Below are positions 38,501 to 50,899 of a stretch of 64,000 nucleotides of DNA, piece after piece. The notes beneath the pieces were generated by a model. That model ran no database searches, had not been told where the DNA came from, and was given only the letters and a program-made list of their open reading frames with translations. A program made the position numbers and the translations under genes. The stretch's first letter is position 1. Every line of letters starts with the position of its first letter. The DNA is from Epinephelus fuscoguttatus. Lineage: Eukaryota; Chordata; Actinopteri; Perciformes; Serranidae. The DNA lies in the NCBI RefSeq assembly GCF_011397635.1, contig NC_064773.1, positions 1,494,501 to 1,558,500 of the forward strand. Direction: 5' to 3'.

Positions 38501-40293
38501 TGGATAAATATGTTTAGGGGCCCAGGGGCAAAACTGAGATGCTGGCCCCCACTGACCCCCTGGCTTCACATGGACACATACTGCATTGCATATTTAATTT
38601 CCTTTAATAACTATTTTGGACGACTAACCCCGAGTTCATGGTGTGTCAGTTTAATTTGTGGCAATTTAAGCACAAATTTATTTAAAAACTAAAATAATTA
38701 TGGTAATAATAATAATAACGGCAATAAAAGCCCCAAAATTTGCCAAAAATTAAGGAGCCGAGTTTATAACCAAACAAATATGCATCTTATGGATTTACCA
38801 CAAACTAGCTGCCACACGTTGAGGCGCAGGGACAGTTTGGCGCTTTGACAGAAAAACTAAATATAAAATTTTAGTAAAAATCTATAAAATCTTAAATCTG
38901 GGCCGCCTCTCCGAAGAACATCTTAGGGCCACTTGCTCAGTGTACGAAAATGGATCCGTCTGTTTCAAATGTAAACATCCTCATGCGTCGTTTATGTTGA
39001 CATAGATACAGCCGACAGATGGCACTGAAAAAAGTTCCGCACAACAATAAATAAAGTGACACGGCGACCTAATTATATAACTTTTAACGGATGCAGCGTT
39101 GTAAATGGCGTTGGTGTTTTACACCATTAACTACATCACAGTGTGTGGACGGAGAATTGTTTTTACTATATTACTGATTCTTTCCGTTCTGCCTTTTTGT
39201 AAATGTCTTAGCCGTCTCCTACGGTCGCCTCTCGCTTGAACTACGCCACACTGCCTCCACGATCTGCGGTGATTCTGCTCTGTTTCGTCCGTGTCCGTAA
39301 GCTCAAGTTACTGAACTATCTGTGCAGGCTGTCATATGTTTTCTTACGAAAGCTAATGCACCAGATTCGTTCATATTCAACTTAAAGATGAGCCGGCATT
39401 TGTGCAAAACCTACGTATTTAGGACCACTGTGATGACGTGACCAATGTGCTGATGGGAGGAAAGATTCCCGAGTGGTCTGTTTAGGAAGCAGGTTGAGGT
39501 GGTGGATGGGTCAACAAGACACAGGACTGTCCCCAGGAGACCGGTGTTCAGAACGTCATTTTAAGGTAAGTCCAGACCATGTTTCTTTTCCTAACCGTAA
39601 CCACTGTAACTATTTTTATTACCTAACTATACGTTAAGGAGGTAACGACCTTGCTGGGACACAAATTCGCAGGATATCATACCAACTGTTGTTTGAGAAT
39701 TTGTTGATGTTTAAGGAGTTTTTAAAGACTAGTCTTCAGTAGGAACCAGTGGGGTCGGGGCTGAGTCTTTTTTGGATTTGCTAACAATAACAAAAATATA
39801 AAACATCTCTAACCTTTGTCTTAAATATGTTTTAAGGAAACGGAGCCCAGATTTATAAATATGGCTTCTCACAATCAGCTTCATTTGTTGCAAACAAAGG
39901 TGAAACCAAAAGTCATTTGATTCCCGTGAGAACAGGATGCTTCTCTTTACAGTTTGTTCCAGAGTATCTTGTGCAGAGGTATACGATGTCTCACATCAGA
40001 CGCAACATGAAACAGTTGATTTGTCAAGACTTCTGTCATTGACACAGTGTTGAGTGTGCAGCAGCTGCACCGTGTCACACTCGACTGTCAGTATATTTAT
40101 GGCCAGGAAGTGAGAACTGGCTGTGCAGGTCCATTGTAGATTCTGGCTCCATTCCTATGTTAAATGTCTCTCTAACCACACCTTTCTCTCAGACACACAT
40201 GGGGAAACTTCTGACATTCCACCTCGACCAGCAGATACACACCAGAGATTCAGGCTCGACGGGTGGAGACTGAAGAATTCATTCCAGAGTTCA
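35561..40293. other. Non-coding DNA downstream of PROSER2
   Basis: Includes CA/CACA microsatellites (about 37587-37650), short A-rich runs, a T13 run near 38479 and a fragment with AGGTAAGTCCAGACCATG, CCTAACCGTAACCAC wording (39540-39605) typical of fish dispersed repeats. The PROSER2 3' UTR must begin here on the minus strand. Possible poly(A) signals (TTTATT on +) occur near 39614 and 38677. No exon is recognised. Confidence 0.4.
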
Positions 40294-43200
40294 TCAAGAC
40301 TCTTTCAGGAGTCCCAGTTTCCTTAGTGCATCCCTACGTGATTCGTCCGTCGCGCCCCGTCCAGAAAACTGCACGGTGATGCCTTGTGGACGAAACATGG
40401 AGGCGGGTCTCCGCTTGAGTTCGGGGGATAAGGCTCGCAGTGCTGGTTTCTGGGTAGCGCCATGGTAGGAGTGCCGAGGAGGTCTTGGGGCCGGGGTTGG
40501 AGCTGGAGCTTTGAAACTCCTGGCAGGGCTGTCTGAGGGGCGATTTAACCCAGCGGAAGGGTTAAATGTTCGGCTTTTTCCTCCATAACTGTTAAGCTCA
40601 GGGGGTGGCGGCTCTGATTTGGCGGGCAAGGTTTGACTCTTGTCAATATGGGAGCTGAGGATGTCGGGAAGGTGGCTCCTGGCAATGTGTACAGGAGCAG
40701 GGGTCATGACCTTAGATTTTCCTCCATAGGGGTTGAACTCGCTGGGGTTAGCCAGCACAGGTGGGAGGGTTTTGGGTTCAGGGCTTGTTGGAGAGGTTGG
40801 AGGTTCGCTCCTAGAGGAAACTGAAGGGTTGATCACGATAGATTTCCCTCCATAGCTGTTAGATTCCAGCGAGGTGATCTCAGGCGGAGGAGAGAAAGAT
40901 CGCTTGGTTTCCAAAGGAGGCGAATAGAAGCTGCTTTGTGTGCCTGCTGGAGGCGAGGGGCTCGGGTGCTGGTTTCTATCTTCATACTTCCTGAAGGAAT
41001 CTGTCTGCAGAATCTCTGGTTTTCTGTCAACGTGAATCTGACTCTGATGTGGTGTCGGGACATTAACTTCTGGCAATTTGGTGCTGGTTTCTGTTGGTGA
41101 GGGAACACTGGCCTCTAGAGGTTTGGCACTGGTTTCTGGATCTGTGGGAGGATCCGGCAAGGTGCTGTCAGGGACAGTGAGGAGTGACATACCCCCAGAC
41201 ATGGCTCGGTTTCTGGTCAGGCCCAGCTTAGACAGGGCCTCCATCCTGGATTTGTCTGGTGACGGGTCCTTGAAGGAAATGCTGCGAGTGGGAATATTTC
41301 GAGGCTTGTCCTCCACAGCTGGCTGGAAATTTTCCTGCACCAGAGGGTGTGATGTTCCTGTAAGGTTTGCCAGCATCTGTGCCCGTCTCTCCTCGATGTT
41401 CACATTAGATAGTGACTGGTTCTGGTGCTCCTTGCCGCCCAGGATCACGCTGATGTTAGCAGGAAAGCGGGTAGGCTTAGCAGACGTAGGAGGACCCTGT
41501 TTAGCGTGAGGGTCGTTGAAGCTCAGTGGCTTGTCGGAGTCCAGGCTGCAACGGCGGAGCAATGCGGAGGGATGGAGGGTAGACGTTCCACCTGCCTGGT
41601 TCTCTGCTATCTGCTGTGCAATCAGAACGGGGGTGGGGATACAGCCTGGAGGGTGGTAGGGGGAGTGGCTGTCTGTCGGCCCAAAGTTTGGTAGGGGAGC
41701 ATTGTACTCTGAAGGCAAGTTGTCCACTGGGTCACGCCTTGGCTTCATGTCGAAGTGGCTTTCAGGATTCTGCACCATACTCTGAAAATCTAAGAGAAAC
41801 AAATTGCAAATTGTAAATCTGGGAAAGACTAAAAGCTTCAATCTCTTCCAGGACTTCATAATCTGAAGTATTTCCAGAATCCTGACTACGCCCCTGCATT
41901 CAAGAACAAATCGCTGTACCCTACCTGGACTGGTGGGACTGAAGATCGGCTCTTTGGTCTGCACCAAGTCCGGTTCTGGGCGGACCAGGTATATAATATC
42001 CTGGTCTTTGGGACTGGGAGGTCTGGCAAGCGGAGAGGACATGATGGGACCCGAGGTCGGGGGTCCATCGACTGTTTCAACAGGTGGGCTGCTGCTCACT
42101 GGGGGCCTCATCTGCCTGGGCCTCCGGTCATTCTCCTCCAGACTGTCCTCCAATGAGTCGATGGTCTTCTCGAAGAACTGAATGCACTCCTGCTCCTCCT
42201 GGCTCAGAAACTGCAGCGCTTCATCTTCCTGTCGAGGTAAAGGGACACAGGACATTAGTTTACATGGTGGGATTTAATTTTTTAAAAAAAAAAAAAACTT
42301 TTTTACTGTCTTGCTTTCGTCAAGGTCTGAGGTTGTTTTTAGTTCCTTAATGTACAGGTCATCGATCAGTCATGTTACTTATGAATCATTGTAGATAAGA
42401 CTGAGGCTAAAGCTAACTTCTGGAAAGAGCTGTTTATGTTAGCCTACGTTACATTAGCCTACACTACAGCCCTGTTTAAGAACTACGGTAATTTAGTCAC
42501 AGTGAAGTGGAGCTCCAGTTCCAGCTGGACGAGGACATCTAACTGGCCTACTGTCCTTGTCCCAGTATACAAGCACGGGAGGGGAATCCATTTATTGAGC
42601 CAAGTATGTGCGACTCCTCTACGATAGGTGGAGATATGCCCCCTTTCAGCTTGTTAGTATTGGACCTTTTTCCTGTTGACCTATTACGTCACAGACCAAA
42701 CAATGGACAAACAAGTTAGCTACGGTTAGCTAGCAGCTAACTGCTACCATGGTGGACAACTTTACAGCTCTGTACATTTGGTCCGTCCAAAAAGTCACGG
42801 CTCTGGATGTAGATTTCTCCATGTTGTTACCGGCTTCTTCTTCTCTTACACATTTAATGCTATTGGACTTCCGGGTCAAAGCCCGGGGCGAAAACTGTGG
42901 AGCATGCTCAGAGCGCCTCGGCCAGTTTTTGTCTGATTGACTGTATACATGCAGGAGTCACATGATCTGGGTGTGTTAGTCCCACTGTGACACATTCACT
43001 GCAGGATCATTTCACTCACACTGACATGTTTACAGGGATTTATATAAATCAGTTTTCTCTGTCGTCATGGAAACAGACTGATGATCAGACACTACTCTGT
43101 TAAAGACAGGTAGCTGAATGTACTGTGTGAATAAGGCAGCAGCAGATTCCTCCTGACTTTTCTCGTCATCACTGAACGCCGTGTTGAAACCATCTGCTGT

Positions 43201-46200
43201 GACTCTCTCATACAGTAGTCATGTGTACAGACTGAACACAGGCCTGTTTGTTCCTGCGTCCCAACCCTCCAAACTTCTTTCCCACCCTAAATTTAGCTCA
43301 CTCGCCCCTCTCCTCCCCCCATCTGTGCTTCACCTCCACAGCTACCTGTCCAGCTCCACACAGTGCTGCCACTGAATACAACACAATGGACGATCCAGTG
43401 ACCATGCTCAGTGACTATTGATTTCTCTGCTTCCCTTTGAGGGTTTTCTTTCAGTCCTGATAAAGATCGACTCCACTCATTTAAGCCAAACCACATGGCT
43501 GCAGGGAGCAGATAATCTCCTGTAACAATGTGTAATCAACTGAGCACTTAAGTTATTTAGAGCCGCAAAGAAAAGTTCCACATTCTGGCCTTTCCTGTAT
43601 CTTCCTACCTCCTCCGTTACTCCATCACTCATTAGGAATAAAGAAAAGCTCCTTAAATGAGCTGTGATTTAAGATTATGTTGTCAACTCTACAGACAACG
43701 TTACTTCTTATAAGTTGGCAGCCACAGATACAAGATTTGTCCTGACAGCTGTAAATATCAGCAGCCAAAATATCAATGGGACTACTACTGAACACGTACC
43801 AGCCATCCAAAGGTGGCCCTGGTCACACAGGAAGTGTTTCAGCAGCTGGAGGCGCCTCTTTATAGTAGTTTTAATGAGAATGAAGCTTTTTGCTCGCTGT
43901 TCTTGTGTTGCTATGCGCCTTGTGTTTCTGCGCTCTGGGCGCCTGGCGGTATTGCCAGAGCGCTCTGAACTCCTCGAGTTGAAAAAACTTCAACTCATGG
44001 CAGAAAGAAGCCCCACGTCATCTCCATTTTTTCGTCATCTTTTTTCCCATTGCCCGACGGGATGGATTGAGGTCCGGGCCTTCTGACACATGCTGATAAT
44101 GCAGCATCACAAGCTTTGAGCTTGGTTACCATGGAAACGGGAGTATTTCACCACAGTAAAATCTCATTTTTTCTCAACCTTTTTAGGGATTCTGTGCAAC
44201 ACCCTTAAGTAAGTCTTAAGTGTCATACTTAAGGAGAAAACTGGTTTGTGCAAATGGCTCAAGAATCTTCCGGTAGTCTTTGCTGGTTGCCTAGCAACCC
44301 CATGGTGACAACAACATGGCCCCCAGCATCTTTAGATGTTAATATTTGGTTGGATTCAGATTGTTGAGTTGGCGGACCGAAATTCAATATCAGGACAATT
44401 TGACGTTAGTTTGACGTAGAACTCTGACGACAAGTGACGTTGAGATTCTGTTGGTTTTAACTTGAGTTATTGAGTTATGAAAATTCAATGTCTTCCAAAC
44501 GTGCAAACATTATCTTAAATCTTAATAAATTAAAATCTGCCTGTAAACGTCCATGATGGAGAAGAAGCTCCTGGACCAACTGGTGGTACTCCCCATGATC
44601 CAGCCTCTTTTTTAGGGTCTCATGTACCCACACAGATCTCTGTTTATCTGCTGACAGCCTCTCACCCTCAACCAGAGCTACAGACAGCACCCTCTGCCTC
44701 AACATGGCAGCAGCTACACACTCATTACTGCAGGACACAGAAACAGTAGATTGATTACACAGGGAGGTTAGGGTGAGGAGGTGATGGGGTGGTTGCCTGG
44801 CAACAATAAAAAGGTGCAGCAAGTTTTCTTTTACGAGTGGCATTAATTTTTTTTAAAAAGGCAGTGCAGCTCGTCTCGTGTTTTACAACCTGCAAAAATA
44901 CTTTCTGTGTAAACCGACTATTCAGAAACATTTTGTGAAGGCAAAGATGAAATCACGTACAGTATTATCTCTGACACAGCACAGACTTTGACAGTAAAGT
45001 GTTTTGATCTCAGACTGTGTTTTACTACAATTACTTGAAGCCACCGGAGCAAAGGAAGCTGCTTATTTGGTCTATTTCAAGGTGATGACCTTCAGCCTTC
45101 AGCTGGCGGTTGACATGACAAACAGGGCTTGTTGCTGACATCAGTGTTACAAGGTTATACCCGAGAGCCTTGTTTTTGCTTTCCACGTAGACACACACAC
45201 GCACAAAGACACCTGCAGCAACACCCAACTGAAACCAATCAGAGATAAACACGGCCGCGCTGGTTTCAGCTGTTCAATGATGCCTATTGTGGCGAAGCAG
45301 CTCAGGACCTAGAAAACTGCAGCTCGACCGGTTTGGTTGTGTTGTGCGTTGATAATGAATGTCATCCCCAAGGCATGCGAAGGGATTAAGTTGTTAGGCA
45401 GGTGTAATTTCTCAGCGTCTGTCATGACTGGGTGCTTTGTGTCAACAGAGCACGGAGCCTCCGTCAGGGTGAAGTGCAGCAGGAATAATCAGCTGTTCAT
45501 CTGATACGCTCGGTTTGTTGACTGTGTTTAAGGAAACAATAGAAGAAGACAGCTCAGTGCTCCAGTTCACAGGACGGCAGGGTGTGATTACACAAACCTG
45601 CGTCCACAGTGATGGACCTTAAATCAGCCTCATGTGCTGTACTTATTATCATCTGATGACACTTGTAGGAATAGTTCAGTGTTCTGGGGAATATGATCAT
45701 TTGTTTATGAGCTGAAGGTCAGATGAAAAGACCCACTCCCATAGCTTTCCGTTATATATGAAGCTGCAGCCAGTTAGCTTAGCTTAGCATAAAGACTGGA
45801 AACAGATGGAAACAGCTAGCCTAGCTCTGTCTAAAGGAAACTAAATCCACATATTTTGTTTGTTTAATACGTATAAAAACCAAAATGTAGAAGCTTGTTG
45901 TGTTTTTTTCGGGGGGTTACATGCCAGGGGCTGGCTGCACAAAACACCTTAAATTAAGGTTTTACTTAAAGTTCAGGTTAGGGCTTTCTTAAAGTAAAAT
46001 CTCTCGCACAAAACACAATGTCTCCTTCAGGTTTCCGTAAAATCTTCACTTAAGTATTCAAAGTTTTCTCCTTATCTTGGTCTCATACTTGAGAAATCCC
46101 TTAAAGTTAGTTAAACCGTTGCACAAAAGACTTTCAGTGTCACAAGCTTTAAGCTTGGTTACCATGGAAACGGTTGTAGTTTTCCACAATAAAATCTCTT

Positions 46201-47213
46201 TCAGTGCACTAACATATTTCTCAACCTTCTAAGAGATTCTGTGCAACACCCTTAAGTAAGTCCCTCAGCTAAGGAAAAATTGAGCCTCAAGTGTCATACT
46301 TAAGGAGAAAATTTAAGGTGTTTTGTGCAATTGGCTCCAGAATCTTCCAGAAGTCTTTGCTGGTTGCTTAGCAACCCCATGGTGACAACAAGATGGCTCC
46401 CAGCATCTTTAGATGTTAATATTTGGTTGAATTTTGGTTGTGAAGTCGGCGGACCAAAATTCAACATCAGAACAACAACTGATGCCAACTTCAGTTTGAC
46501 GTAGAACTCTGACGACAAGTGCCGTTGAGATTTTGTTGGTTTTAGGTTGAGTTATTTAACATCTACCAAACGTGTGAACGTCATCTTGACCACGTAGAAT
46601 ATGGGCATTTAGTCGTACGGCGAAGAACAAAACCCAACATCTGCAAAATGTCACAATGTTAACATCTACATAACGTAAAATTTTAACATCGTTAGACATT
46701 TAAAATGTCGTCAACTTGATTTTCATTCCAACCAATGCTGAACATCTGTCTGATGTAAGAGTCCAGCGTCTTTCTGACCTCACTTTGACGTCCGGTGCGG
46801 GGAAATGTTTCTAGTCTTTAAGCTAAGCTAACTAAGCTAAGCTAACTGGCCTCAGACTGCAGCCTCATATCAAACAGACAGCTGAGATGACCTGGACTGA
46901 TTTTCATTCAGCCTACATGCAGGTTTAATGTCATTTTTATATGGTCTGCTCATTATTATGACATTTTATTTTCTGCCTGTCTGTGTGGATCAGGTCGCAG
47001 CGGAGCTGAGAGGATGTAAAGTGTAAAGATCTGAGCAGATGGAAAATGTTTTATTTAAACTCTGAGACAAACTCCAGTCACGTGATTTAACTTGAGTGGT
47101 TTTCAGATACTCACTCCCAGCCTGGAGCTTCGACCTGCTCCCCCGTTGACCCTGTATTGGTGCTGAGGGTTGGCGTGCAGACGGAGGTCCATGGTGCGAG
47201 GGTCAGAGGTCAT
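40294..47213 (-). CDS. proser2: PROSER2, proline and serine rich protein 2 (complete, three coding exons)
   Basis: Related to the androgen-regulated SARG protein; cellular role poorly known. Exons on the minus strand: 47213-47115 (33 codons), 42228-41925, 41789-40294 (stop 40296-40294). Phases agree, giving 632 aa. Marks of the family: an acidic leader QFLSQEEQECIQFFEKTIDS, several repeats of SYGGKS/PYGGKS (three visible, near the C-terminal third), many PSP/PPP runs, and a C-terminal RRDALRKLGLLKES block echoed internally by SRMEALSKLGLTRN. It is mostly disordered, with no membrane segment. It is convergent with UPF2, its neighbour in human as well, which supports the call. Two in-frame ATGs occur; the second (codon 8, ACCATGG) has the better context. 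The 135-nt second intron is stop-free and in frame. Confidence 0.9.
41790..41924 (-). other. proser2: PROSER2 intron 2, stop-free and in frame (135 nt)
   Basis: On the minus strand a GTAGGG donor follows 41925 and a TTCTCTTAG acceptor precedes 41789. The length is 45 codons and there is no stop in the reading frame, so unspliced mRNA would encode the same protein with 45 extra residues. The insert is rich in hydrophobic and basic residues, unlike the Pro/Ser-rich exons, so it is probably removed in most transcripts. Confidence 0.75.
42690..43034 (+). repeat. 345-bp dispersed repeat, family C, copy 2
   Basis: Forward copy of the 21033-21377 repeat. It lies in PROSER2 intron 1. Only a few substitutions separate the two copies, suggesting recent movement or gene conversion. 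Confidence 0.85.
43805..44850 (-). mobile_element. Harbinger-type element relic with transposase N-terminal fragment
   Basis: On the minus strand (44843-44520) an open segment reads AAAMLRQRVLSVALVEGERL and SVWVHETLKKRLDHGEYHQL, then VQELLLHHGRLQ. This wording is typical of the region before the catalytic core of fish PIF/Harbinger transposases. The DDE core is absent. The far end (43820-43900) matches, inverted, the end of the 57.8-58.4 kb copy. A family B MITE (about 44096-44515) interrupts it. Confidence 0.75.
44096..44515 (+). repeat. Family B repeat copy nested in the Harbinger relic
   Basis: Shares with 46140-46590 the blocks CACAAGCTT, GGTTACCATGGAAACGG, GATTCTGTGCAACACCCTTAAGTAAG, CCCAGCATCTTTAGATGTTA and TTTGACGTAGAACTCTGACG. 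The left terminal part is missing. Confidence 0.75.
45928..46590 (+). mobile_element. Family B MITE, fullest copy
   Basis: 45928-46338 is bounded by GGCTGGCTGCACAAAACACCTT and its imperfect inverse ending GTTTTGTGCAATTGGCTCC, with further internal inverted blocks (CACTTAAGTATTC, CTTAAGTAAG). The homology with the 44.1 kb copy continues to about 46590 through ATATTTGGTTGAATTTTGG and ACTCTGACGACAAGTG, so the real unit may be longer than the inverted-repeat part. No coding capacity. Confidence 0.7.
47115..47213 (-). CDS. proser2: PROSER2 first coding exon
   Basis: 33 codons, MTSDPRTMDLRLHANPQHQY then RVNGGAGRSSRLG, with a strong GTGAGT donor on the minus strand at 47114-47109. It joins in phase 0 to GAAGATGAAGCG at 42228. 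The 4.9-kb intron between them holds the family C, Harbinger and family B repeats. Confidence 0.8.
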
Positions 47214-48862
47214 CAGGACATCTCACAGAGTTCCTGGGCGGCAAACTAGAATCACATCATGGCTCGCTGCAAAGAATCATCTGATCTTGTTTTCAACCAG
47301 AGTCTGGAGACACAGAGGAGAGACGACACGTCAGCTGAGAGTCAATCGGTCAGTCAAGGTCAGAGCGTAACGACAGGAAGCTGTGTGACGTCATAACCAC
47401 CAAAAGATGAAGTATTCATATCATTTACATGAGTTAAAGTACAACACTGTGAAAATACTCCATAACAACCTGCATTACAAATCCAACTGCAGTATAAAGT
47501 AGTCATGATGTCCTCTGCAGCTGCTGCGGTGGAGCTCGTCTGAACTAATTTAAATACAGTTAGCGGTTCCCAACCTGAGGGTCAGGCCCCTCCACAGGGT
47601 CACCAGATAAATCTGAGGGGTCGTCACATGATTCATTATTCTGAAATAAGGTGGAGTTTTACCTGTTTTGGGGTCAAACAGTTATTAAAATGAGAACTTT
47701 AGAGGAAACGTCTCTGTGGTGGAAACCCTGAAACTCAACGAGATGCTCAGCTCCACTTTTTATTTTATCAGCTCTTCAAGTGTAAAATAATGTAACGAGA
47801 TATCTGTAAGATAAAAGTAGTAAAAGACGTGGTGGAGTATAAAGTAACCTAAAATGGAAACATCTACAAATACCTGAACATGAGTAAATGTACTCAGTTA
47901 CTTTCCGCCCCTGCTTGCTGCTGTAAACTCTGAGACACACCTGAAGGACCAGTTCACCTGGAACAGGAAGCAGTTAAACTGGCTCCCGGAGCCGAAACCA
48001 GTCGACGTTTTTTAGCCGACACATTCCTCCATGATGCTGCTCCGATAAAAAAAACTTCAGAGGAATAAAAAAGTTCCTCGTTAAAGTTTGAAGTGATGTG
48101 AACGTGACATTTAAACTGCAACAGTGACATCACATCCTGTTTGTTAGGAAACGTGTTGATTTTAATTTGAATTCATCAGGTCTGATTTACTGACACATGT
48201 TTGAACGCTGCATATTCACAGTCAGATGCGTGAGGTGGTTATTATTTGTTTAACTGAACGTTTTTATACCTCATTATAGTTTATGTAGAGTGAACGTATA
48301 TTTAATATTTCATAACATATTTTATTAGAGATTGCTGCTGGATATCCTTATCCATCTGATGGAGACGGAGAGTCACATAAAGCACGCAGCATTGTTTTTA
48401 ATTACATGTGAGTTTTTCTTTGAACACAGATTTCTAAGGTGGCGATTTAAATTATTCTCCCTGACAGATAGTTGGAGGGCCCCTCACCTTCCAGGGGCCC
48501 CAGTGTGGCACTTTTTATATTTACACTCCTGTTTACAGCAGTGTGGAACATGTGACATAATATTTAAGAATGCACCACATATTTCTACTTTAATATACTG
48601 CAATAAACCCACTGTGAGCTCTGAACACTCTTCTCACAAATATGAACAGTCCATCCAAACATCCAGCTGCTTTTACTGCATTGTGTGTATCAATATTTCG
48701 GCCTATATCTGTTCACATGACATGTGACATGAATATATCACAGCTGACCGTCACAGACATAATAAAGTGACTTGTCCATGATTTAAAGTAGAAGCCATCA
48801 TTTTCACTTCACACCTGAGACAGATGTGAGTAAATGTAAAGTATATTTAGTCAGAGACTCAC

Positions 48863-49010
48863 CGAGCAGCTCCTCACATCAGTCATCACACACTCGGACC
48901 GTCAGTTTTTATCTTTGAAAGCTCTGCAGTGAATAATTTCTCCTCTCCAGAAGAGTCCCGCTGCTGCTGCTGCTCCGTGTGCGTAACGACTCCACGGCGG
49001 CGCATTACGC
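48863..49010 (-). promoter_or_regulatory. proser2: PROSER2 non-coding first exon and promoter (candidate)
   Basis: On the minus strand a GTGAGTC donor follows 48863. The exon body is CG-richer and contains a (CTG/CAG) run. About 49013-49020 reads TTTTAAG on the minus strand, a TATA-like box that would place the start near 48985. Position and CpG content suit the PROSER2 promoter, but no transcript evidence is available here. Confidence 0.4.
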
Positions 49011-49170
49011 ACCACTTAAAACCGCGAGGAGGCTCCGCCTACAGCCGGCAGGAGGGCGTGTGTGCGTGCGTGTGTGTTTTCATTCAGGTGTGTTGCAGGT
49101 GGTGACAGTGACACAGTGGAAAGTTATGAGTTTCACTGGGAGGCGTTCAGGAGCAGTGGGACATTTAGCC

Positions 49171-49223
<53 letters not shown>

Positions 49224-49260
49224 TCCTTTAATCCTGAGGGAAATTAAGGACTACATTACT
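49171..49260. repeat. (GATA)n microsatellite with LINE-tail-like flank
   Basis: Thirteen GATA units (49171-49222), then ATATCCTTTAATCCTGAGGGAAATT. The reverse complement (AATTTCCCTCAGGATTAAAG followed by TATC repeats) is the usual 3' tail of a fish LINE group, so this may be a truncated insertion on the minus strand. Confidence 0.6.
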
Positions 49261-50049
49261 TCGCTACATGTATTTAATAACTAAAGTTACTTTACGAATT
49301 TAGATTATTGATACCAAATAAAGTCCACCAGCAAATGGTGGTGTTTTATTGTGGTTTGAGCCACAGGTGTAGATTCAGTGATTCTGCTGCTTAATTAATA
49401 ACTTTTACTGTTGATACATGAAGTCTGTTTTTCTGATGACACTTCTGTACCTAAATCCAGAAGTTTCACTGATGACAGAATATTTATACTGTGAGGTTTT
49501 CGTCCTTTAATACAGGATGTGAATATTCTTTCCACCTCTGTCTACGTCACCAGAGAACAGTTTAATCAGGAAGACAACATAACTTTATTCAAACTACTAT
49601 CTCAGGCGTGATTTATTAAAGTAGTAAAAGTACCTCAGATTTGTCTAATTAAATTGTATAATTAAGATCAGTGCTAATGAGACAAAGTGAGGAACAAGTG
49701 CACATAATTAGTTATCAGTAAAACTTATTAAACACGTTTGCAGATATTCAGCACAGCCTCCTCTGAAAACTGAAGTCGATAAATACTGACAGTGAATATG
49801 AATATGTGACGTCACACTGATGATTTGTTTGTGCTGAGCGCCCCCTGCTGGCTGCAGCCTGAAGCATCATCACTGCACACAGGCTGTGGTCTGTGATACA
49901 GTGTTTGAACAAACCTTTATTCAACCACAAAAACCTCTTTTCCAAGAGACTCTGGGCCCACACAGGTATCATTAAAACAAAAATACAAAGTCAAAAATAT
50001 GCAGCTCCAAAACAAACAATGTAAAACACAACATGATTAATTAATATAT

Positions 50050-50612
50050 GCTATAGATCAGAGCTCTATCGCCTTTACTGTCAAAAGATCCATTTTTGGC
50101 CAAAACAAAAAATAAAAATAAATAAATAAATAAAAAACCTGGAGCTGCAAAAAACAAACAAACACAGTCTGTTCAGTCTAAATTAACCAAAGGTCTAAAT
50201 AAGCTTTCATTAATATGTTTTAACACCACCTGGTCGCTCTGAAGGCTTTTATGATTATTTGGTTCTTTATCTTTGCAGCGTTGATGATGAAACCAAATAA
50301 ATCTGTCCACACAATATTACATTCTCACTTTCTTCCCCCCTTTCTTTATATTTGGACATCTCAGTGAACTCAGTGAAAAGAGACTCAAGATTAACCATTG
50401 TTATTCTAGTTTGGCAAAATTCAGGAAAAGGCAGCAGGCTGTGGAGTGACGAGGCACACCTTAGCTGGTGAAATGTTAAAACATTTCTTTCGGTCTACAG
50501 CAGTGATGAATGAAAATTAAATCTTTAAAGATAATGTTATTAATTTCCATTTCCAAGTCACAGGGAGCCGCCTGAGTGGGGCCAAAGAGTCACATGTGGC
50601 ACCGACCCCTGC
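50050..50612. mobile_element. Possible hAT-like relic
   Basis: GGAGCTGCAAAAAAC (50143) and GGGAGCCGCC ... AGAGTCACATGTGGCACCGACCCCTG (50565-50612) resemble the ends of a fish hAT element with GCCGCATGTGGC termini. Termini are poorly preserved and no target duplication was found. Confidence 0.35.
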
Positions 50613-50899
50613 TCTTGTTCTGATGTGGAACAATAGTTTGGAGATTTAATATAATATTTGTGTATTTTTCCTGTTTATTTTCACATCCAATTTTAATGTT
50701 AATAGTCTGTCTTATTTTTTATTTTATGACATAATCAAACATGTACTGTTGTCCTGTGTTAATGACTTCATCTGGAGATTATTTAACATTTTATTCATCA
50801 TAATTTTGTGGCTTCACTTCATATCACTGTTTCATCTGCCTGCATACACGCATCACAATAAGGTAACGCTGATGCTCTAGTTTCCCAGTTGTCCCTAAA

